Of a DNA stretch of 9,177 nucleotides, positions 6,595 to 9,177 are shown piece after piece. Origin of the DNA: an uncultured Capnocytophaga sp. (GTDB lineage: Bacteria; Bacteroidota; Bacteroidia; Flavobacteriales; Flavobacteriaceae); the NCBI GenBank assembly GCA_915070235.1, contig CAJZFM010000065.1, positions 1-9,177 of the forward strand. The letters run 5' to 3'. Every line of letters begins with the position of its first letter. Position 1 is the stretch's first letter. Position numbers and translations under genes: made by a program. The notes below the pieces were generated by a model, which saw only the letters and a program-made list of their open reading frames with translations, was not told where the DNA came from and did no database searches.

Positions 6595-6652
6595 TGACTA
6601 ATGACGAGTGACTAATGACTAACCACTGACAACTGACAACTAAAAACTAAAA
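6593..6652 (+). repeat. Degenerate 7-bp repeat tract before the DUF1573 gene
   Basis: The whole nusB-DUF1573 interval can be read in steps of seven: AGTGACT, AATGACG, AGTGACT, AATGACT (6593-6620), a four-base break AACC, then ACTGACA twice and ACTAAAA twice (6625-6652). The tract ends three bases before the ATG at 6656. It overlaps the nusB stop codon and leaves no room for a conventional promoter or Shine-Dalgarno sequence. Confidence 0.75.
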
Positions 6653-6655
6653 ATC

Positions 6656-7096
6656 ATGAAAAGAATATTTTTACTTGTAGGAGTAGCTCTCCTTGCCGCT
6701 TGCAACAACAATGGTACTGATGCGGCTAACAAAATCAAACAAAGTAACTTAGAAGCTGCTGAGAAATTAGCTGAACAAGCTACACAGTTCCCTCAAATAA
6801 AGTTTGAGGAAACCACTCATGACTTCGGAGAAATTAAGCAAAACGTGGAGGTACAGACCTCTTTCAACTTCAAAAACACAGGCAAGGTGCCCTTGGTGAT
6901 TACCAACGCCACCAGTAGCTGCGGCTGTACTGTCCCTGAATATCCTAAAGAGGCTATCGCCCCAGGGGAAAGTGGTGCTATCAAAGTGGTATATAACGGC
7001 TCAGGCAAAGATGCTATCTCCAAGACCGTAACCCTAACAACCAACACCGAACAAGGCACAGAACTCCTTACTATCAAAGCCTTTGTAAAAGAATAA
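6656..7096 (+). CDS. DUF1573 lipoprotein
   Basis: A 146-residue secreted lipoprotein. A signal peptide (about 1-15) ends in the lipobox LLAAC, with C16 as the lipidated cysteine. The next residues are NNNGT, without the charged lipoprotein export signal described for surface lipoproteins of Capnocytophaga, so a periplasm-facing anchor is more likely. Residues 25-45 look helical, and from about 47 on the sequence matches DUF1573, an Ig-like/ASH-type beta domain: FEETTHDFGEI (50-60), FNFKNTGKVPLVI (70-82), the diagnostic SSCGCTVPEYP (87-97) and IAPGESGAIKVVYN (101-114). The molecular function of the family is unknown. It sits between nusB and yajC, an arrangement I recall as common in Flavobacteriia, nine bases before yajC. 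Confidence 0.9.
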   Translation: MKRIFLLVGVALLAACNNNGTDAANKIKQSNLEAAEKLAEQATQFPQIKFEETTHDFGEIKQNVEVQTSFNFKNTGKVPLVITNATSSCGCTVPEYPKEAIAPGESGAIKVVYNGSGKDAISKTVTLTTNTEQGTELLTIKAFVKE

Positions 7097-7105
7097 TACC
7101 GTCTT

Positions 7106-7405
7106 ATGAATATACTATTACAAGCAGCCCCACAGGGGGGCGGAGGTAGCTTCCTCTTTATCATAATCATGTTCGTGATTATGTTTGTTTTTATGATCTT
7201 CCCTTCCATGAGAAGACAAAAACAAGAAAAGAAATTCTATAATGCCCTTAAGAAAGGCGACAAAGTCATCATGAAAAGTGGCTTACATGGGCGTATCTCT
7301 GAAATCACTGATACTACTATCGTGATAGAGACCCTCTCTGGCAAACTCAAGTTTGAGCGCTCTGCCGTTTCTATGGATTACAGCCGCAAACTAACAAATG
7401 AATAA
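7106..7405 (+). CDS. yajC: Preprotein translocase subunit YajC
   Basis: A small inner-membrane protein that associates with SecDF-YidC and supports Sec-dependent export. It is 99 residues against 110 in E. coli. Seen: a short glycine-rich N-terminus (GGGG, 11-14), one membrane helix (about 15-33), then the family's basic stretch RRQKQEKKFYNALKKGDKV (36-54) and KSGLHGRI (57-64), followed by a beta-rich cytosolic tail. It starts nine bases after the DUF1573 gene, so the two are co-transcribed. secDF is not in the window. The stop codon is five bases before the second heptad tract with its 15-bp hairpin, so part of the transcript may end there. Confidence 0.95.
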   Translation: MNILLQAAPQGGGGSFLFIIIMFVIMFVFMIFPSMRRQKQEKKFYNALKKGDKVIMKSGLHGRISEITDTTIVIETLSGKLKFERSAVSMDYSRKLTNE

Positions 7406-7410
7406 CAAAG

Positions 7411-7473
7411 AGTGAAAAGTGAAGAGTGAGAGCATTCTTCACTTTTCACTATTCATTTTTTACTATTCACTAT
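7411..7473 (+). repeat. 7-bp repeat tract that switches strand, forming a 15-bp hairpin, before queE
   Basis: Nine contiguous 7-base units fill the interval: AGTGAAA, AGTGAAG, AGTGAGA (7411-7431), a transition unit GCATTCT, then TCACTTT, TCACTAT, TCATTTT, TTACTAT, TCACTAT (7439-7473), which carry the same motif on the opposite strand. The flip creates a perfect 15-bp stem (7411-7425 with 7436-7450) around a ten-base loop. A T6 run follows at 7455-7460, five bases past the stem, so it might act as a weak terminator for yajC. The tract ends one base before the queE ATG. Confidence 0.8.
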
Positions 7474-7474
7474 T

Positions 7475-8077
7475 ATGTCTGGAGAACTGCTTCCCCTTAT
7501 GGAGGCCTTCTATACCATACAAGGAGAGGGCTATTACAAGGGTACCGCTGCTTATTTTATTCGCTTAGCTGGCTGCGATGTGGGCTGCCACTGGTGCGAT
7601 GTCAAGGAGAGTTGGGACGCTACAGCGCACCCCTTAGTACCTATTGAGCAAATTGCCGAGCAGGCTCTCGCCCACTCCAAAACAATCATCATCACAGGGG
7701 GGGAACCCCTTATGTACAACCTACTTCCCCTCACCCAGCTGCTCAGAAGCCAAGGGGCACGTACGCATATAGAGACCTCAGGGGCTCATCCGCTCTCTGG
7801 TGAGTGGGACTGGATCTGTCTATCTCCTAAGAAAAACAAGCGCCCACTCTCGCCTATCCACCAAGTAGCCAATGAGCTAAAGATGGTCATCTACAACCAT
7901 CATGACTTTCTTTTTGCCGAGGAGATGTCCGCCCTGACCCATGCCGACTGTATTCGCTACCTCCAACCCGAATGGAGTCGCCGCGAGAAGATGATTCCCC
8001 TTATGGTGGATTATGTCATGGAGCACCCCCAGTGGAAAATCTCCTTACAAATGCACAAATACTTGGATATCCCCTAA
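7475..8077 (+). CDS. queE: 7-carboxy-7-deazaguanine synthase (radical SAM)
   Basis: QueE rearranges 6-carboxy-5,6,7,8-tetrahydropterin to 7-carboxy-7-deazaguanine, the ring contraction step toward preQ0 and queuosine. The 200-residue length fits. Seen: FYTIQGEG (12-19), the radical SAM cysteine motif CDVGCHWC (C34, C38, C41, spaced CX3CX2C) for the [4Fe-4S] cluster, the SAM-binding TGGEP (74-78), ETSG (100-103), LSPK (116-119), NELKMVI (133-139) and the C-terminal LQMHKYLDIP (191-200). All expected residues are present. No queC, queD or queF is visible here, so the rest of the pathway must be encoded elsewhere. The start directly follows the heptad tract; the only gene clearly coupled to it is the methyltransferase starting three bases after its stop. 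Confidence 0.96.
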   Translation: MSGELLPLMEAFYTIQGEGYYKGTAAYFIRLAGCDVGCHWCDVKESWDATAHPLVPIEQIAEQALAHSKTIIITGGEPLMYNLLPLTQLLRSQGARTHIETSGAHPLSGEWDWICLSPKKNKRPLSPIHQVANELKMVIYNHHDFLFAEEMSALTHADCIRYLQPEWSRREKMIPLMVDYVMEHPQWKISLQMHKYLDIP

Positions 8078-8080
8078 GCC

Positions 8081-8740
8081 ATGCTAAAGCGTATTCTCAG
8101 CTATATCTTCCCTATCACCCTCTCAAGGCAATCCTCCCCTATCAGTGGACAGCTCACCGTAACCCTACTCAGTGGAAAGCGATTGCTGAACACCCCTAAT
8201 ACCGATTATTCCTTTGGGAGCCTACAACGTATCCTGCGCTTTGGCTTACAGAAAATTGGCTTTGAGCGGATTCAAAAACAAAAAAACATACTCGTATTGG
8301 GCTTAGCCGCAGGCAGTGTAGTGGAGACCTTAGTGGAAGAAGTCAAATTCCGTGGGCAAATACATGGGGTAGATATTGATAAGGATGTAATAGAAATAGG
8401 GCGACAATACTTCAATTTGGATAAGATAAAGAACCTTCACATATTCCTCACCGATGCCCAAGACTATATAAAAACCACTTCCATAAAGTATGATTCGGTC
8501 ATAGTGGATATATTCCAAGACGATCAGATGCCCGCTTTTCTTTTTGCGCCTGCTTTTTTCTCTCAGTTAAAGAAAATTCTCAGCCAAAAAGGGGTTATTC
8601 TCTTCAATACCATTGTAAAAACGAAAGCCGAGGCACAAAGAAATCAAAATTTTATCCAATTCTTCTCCGACCAATTCCATATAGACCGCTATCCCAAAGT
8701 AGAGGGAGAAAACGAAATACTTGTTTTGAATGAAAAGTGA
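8081..8740 (+). CDS. Spermidine-synthase-like class I SAM methyltransferase-fold protein
   Basis: A 219-residue protein with a Rossmann methyltransferase fold of the spermidine synthase superfamily. Seen: an N-terminal beta region ending in NTDYSFGSLQRIL (40-52), the nucleotide-binding loop ILVLGLAAGSV (70-80), acidic residues D98/D100 in GVDID after strand 2, TDAQDYI (124-130), and YDSVIVDIFQDDQMP (137-151) followed by a helix and strand typical of the fold. True spermidine synthases carry GGGDG in the first loop and a DxxDP-type active site; here these read GLAAG and DIFQDD, so aminopropyl transfer is doubtful and the substrate is unknown. It begins three bases after queE and is surely translated from the same message. 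The last codons and stop lie inside a copy of the 15-nt repeat found upstream of queE. The C-terminus still looks complete for the family. Confidence 0.82.
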   Translation: MLKRILSYIFPITLSRQSSPISGQLTVTLLSGKRLLNTPNTDYSFGSLQRILRFGLQKIGFERIQKQKNILVLGLAAGSVVETLVEEVKFRGQIHGVDIDKDVIEIGRQYFNLDKIKNLHIFLTDAQDYIKTTSIKYDSVIVDIFQDDQMPAFLFAPAFFSQLKKILSQKGVILFNTIVKTKAEAQRNQNFIQFFSDQFHIDRYPKVEGENEILVLNEK

Positions 8741-8886
8741 AGAATTTTTTCATACATTTGTTTGTTTTCTTCAGTAGCAATAGGCTTGTCCTCAATAGTT
8801 ACAAAATCCTGACTTGTCACAGTAAGTTTGCTTTTGGCAGTACCTTGATTGCAACTGAGTTCTGCAGTATTGGTGATGATATTCAT
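8689..8886 (-). pseudogene. Truncated DUF4280 (PAAR-like) protein
   Basis: A 65-residue frame. Residues 1-43 resemble the N-terminus of DUF4280 proteins, a PAAR-like family often found with type VI secretion or other contractile effector systems: TAELSCNQGTAKSKLTV (7-23, with C12), then VTIEDKPIATEENK (29-42). The family normally continues with a block of the type NIxxFGxC to a total of about 100-120 residues. Here the frame instead runs on with MYEKILHFSF and then antisense through the last 52 bases of the methyltransferase gene to a stop at 8689. The homology therefore ends near 8757, where the heptad-repeat copy begins. I read it as a 3'-deleted remnant. There is no promoter box of its own in the 38 bases to the upstream gene, so it would be co-transcribed with that gene. 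Family assignment is from motif memory only. Confidence 0.55.
8731..8745 (+). repeat. Copy of the heptad repeat at the methyltransferase stop codon
   Basis: TGAAAAGTGAAGAAT is the exact reverse complement of 7434-7448, and its first 13 bases are also a direct match to 7413-7425. It overlaps the stop codon of the methyltransferase (8738-8740). With the copy before queE it brackets the queE-methyltransferase pair. It also lies within 15 bases of the point where the DUF4280-like frame on the minus strand stops making sense. Confidence 0.7.
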
Positions 8887-8924
8887 AGTGTGTTATTTTT
8901 ATATAAATTCCAATCGTTTCATAA

Positions 8925-9177
8925 CTACTCCCTTATACCATCAAATTTATTATAAGAAAGCACTTCTCCTGTTTGTAAGTCTAAACGGTACCAATCAAGG
9001 TGTGTTTCTCCCCAATAAAATATTTCCCAGCAATTATAGCTAACTCCAGGTCGATATACTCTTTCAATAAGTGCACCTGCTCCTTTATAGATTCCACCTC
9101 TACTATTATAGCCTCTACGCAGTTTCATTCCTTTTGACAGACAAAAATCCTCTACCTGCTCGAAAGTAAACTTAGAA
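8925..9177 (-). CDS. 3' end of an unrecognised gene, possibly effector or immunity protein
   Basis: The reading frame is open from the right edge of the window to a TAG at 8925-8927, so the protein starts outside; an ATG at 9128 exists but 16 further in-frame codons precede it within the window (FEQVEDFCLSKG is readable there). The visible 83 residues are rich in Tyr, Trp, Gly and Arg: GGIYKGAGALIERVYRPG, then WEIFYWGETHLDWYRLDLQ and TGEVLSYNKFDG. This looks like a beta-rich small domain. I do not recognise the family. The next gene on the same strand, 38 bases on, is the DUF4280-like remnant, so a role as a toxin C-terminus or an immunity protein of a secretion-delivered effector is possible, but this is inference from context. 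Confidence 0.6.
   Translation of the reverse strand, partial: SKFTFEQVEDFCLSKGMKLRRGYNSRGGIYKGAGALIERVYRPGVSYNCWEIFYWGETHLDWYRLDLQTGEVLSYNKFDGIRE

Noticed and set aside
6593..7473. CRISPR array suggested by the short tandem repeats
   Set aside because: The units are 7 bp and contiguous, without spacers, and no cas genes are present.
7697..7703. Run of seven G residues in queE as a phase-variation site
   Set aside because: The run encodes the invariant TGGEP motif (ACA GGG GGG GAA), which explains it by protein constraint. A G6 run in yajC (7135-7140) likewise encodes a glycine stretch.
1..9177. tRNA, rRNA, insertion sequences and riboswitches
   Set aside because: No cloverleaf with a T-loop GTTCRAN signature, no transposase motif or terminal inverted repeat pair, and no conserved riboswitch core was seen on either strand by eye.

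Overview
The window looks like a piece of a Flavobacteriia (Bacteroidota) chromosome, most probably Capnocytophaga or a close relative. The evidence is: (i) promoters with the Bacteroidota -7 box TAnnTTTG and, where visible, a TTG/TTTG -33 box; (ii) A-rich leaders without Shine-Dalgarno sequences; (iii) a 309-residue flavobacterial form of NusB; (iv) the order nusB, DUF1573 lipoprotein, yajC. The genus is inferred from sequence character only, not from a search.

Layout. Positions 1-740 hold an AT-rich accessory module on the minus strand: a YoeB/Txe-type toxin and its antitoxin, with their own promoter and a strong bidirectional hairpin terminator. Positions 816-2758 hold a minus-strand pair, a secreted CapA-type protein and dihydropteroate synthase (folP), overlapping by ATGA. 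A 119-bp divergent promoter region separates this pair from a plus-strand POT-family peptide transporter (2878-4617). Triosephosphate isomerase (tpiA, 4726-5478) follows, with its own promoter and a clear intrinsic terminator. A plus-strand run nusB, DUF1573 lipoprotein, yajC, queE and a spermidine-synthase-like methyltransferase fills 5665-8740. The last 440 bases are AT-rich again and read on the minus strand: the 3' part of an unrecognised gene running off the window edge, then a short reading frame that looks like the first third of a DUF4280 (PAAR-like) protein, cut off where it meets the methyltransferase.

Function. Most of the core genes are housekeeping: folate (folP), glycolysis (tpiA), transcription antitermination/rRNA (nusB), Sec translocon accessory (yajC), the preQ0/queuosine route (queE) and peptide uptake (POT). 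The two ends are the accessory parts: a toxin-antitoxin module on the left and a probable effector-delivery remnant on the right.

The least expected structure lies between genes. Two intergenic stretches (6593-6652 and 7411-7473) are built almost entirely of degenerate 7-bp units and run to within 1-3 bases of the next start codon. The second flips strand half-way, making a 15-bp perfect hairpin. A 15-nt piece of it reappears inverted at the methyltransferase stop codon (8731-8745), so queE plus the methyltransferase are bracketed by the same repeat, right where the DUF4280 frame breaks. The tpiA leader shares a related element with the DUF1573 leader.
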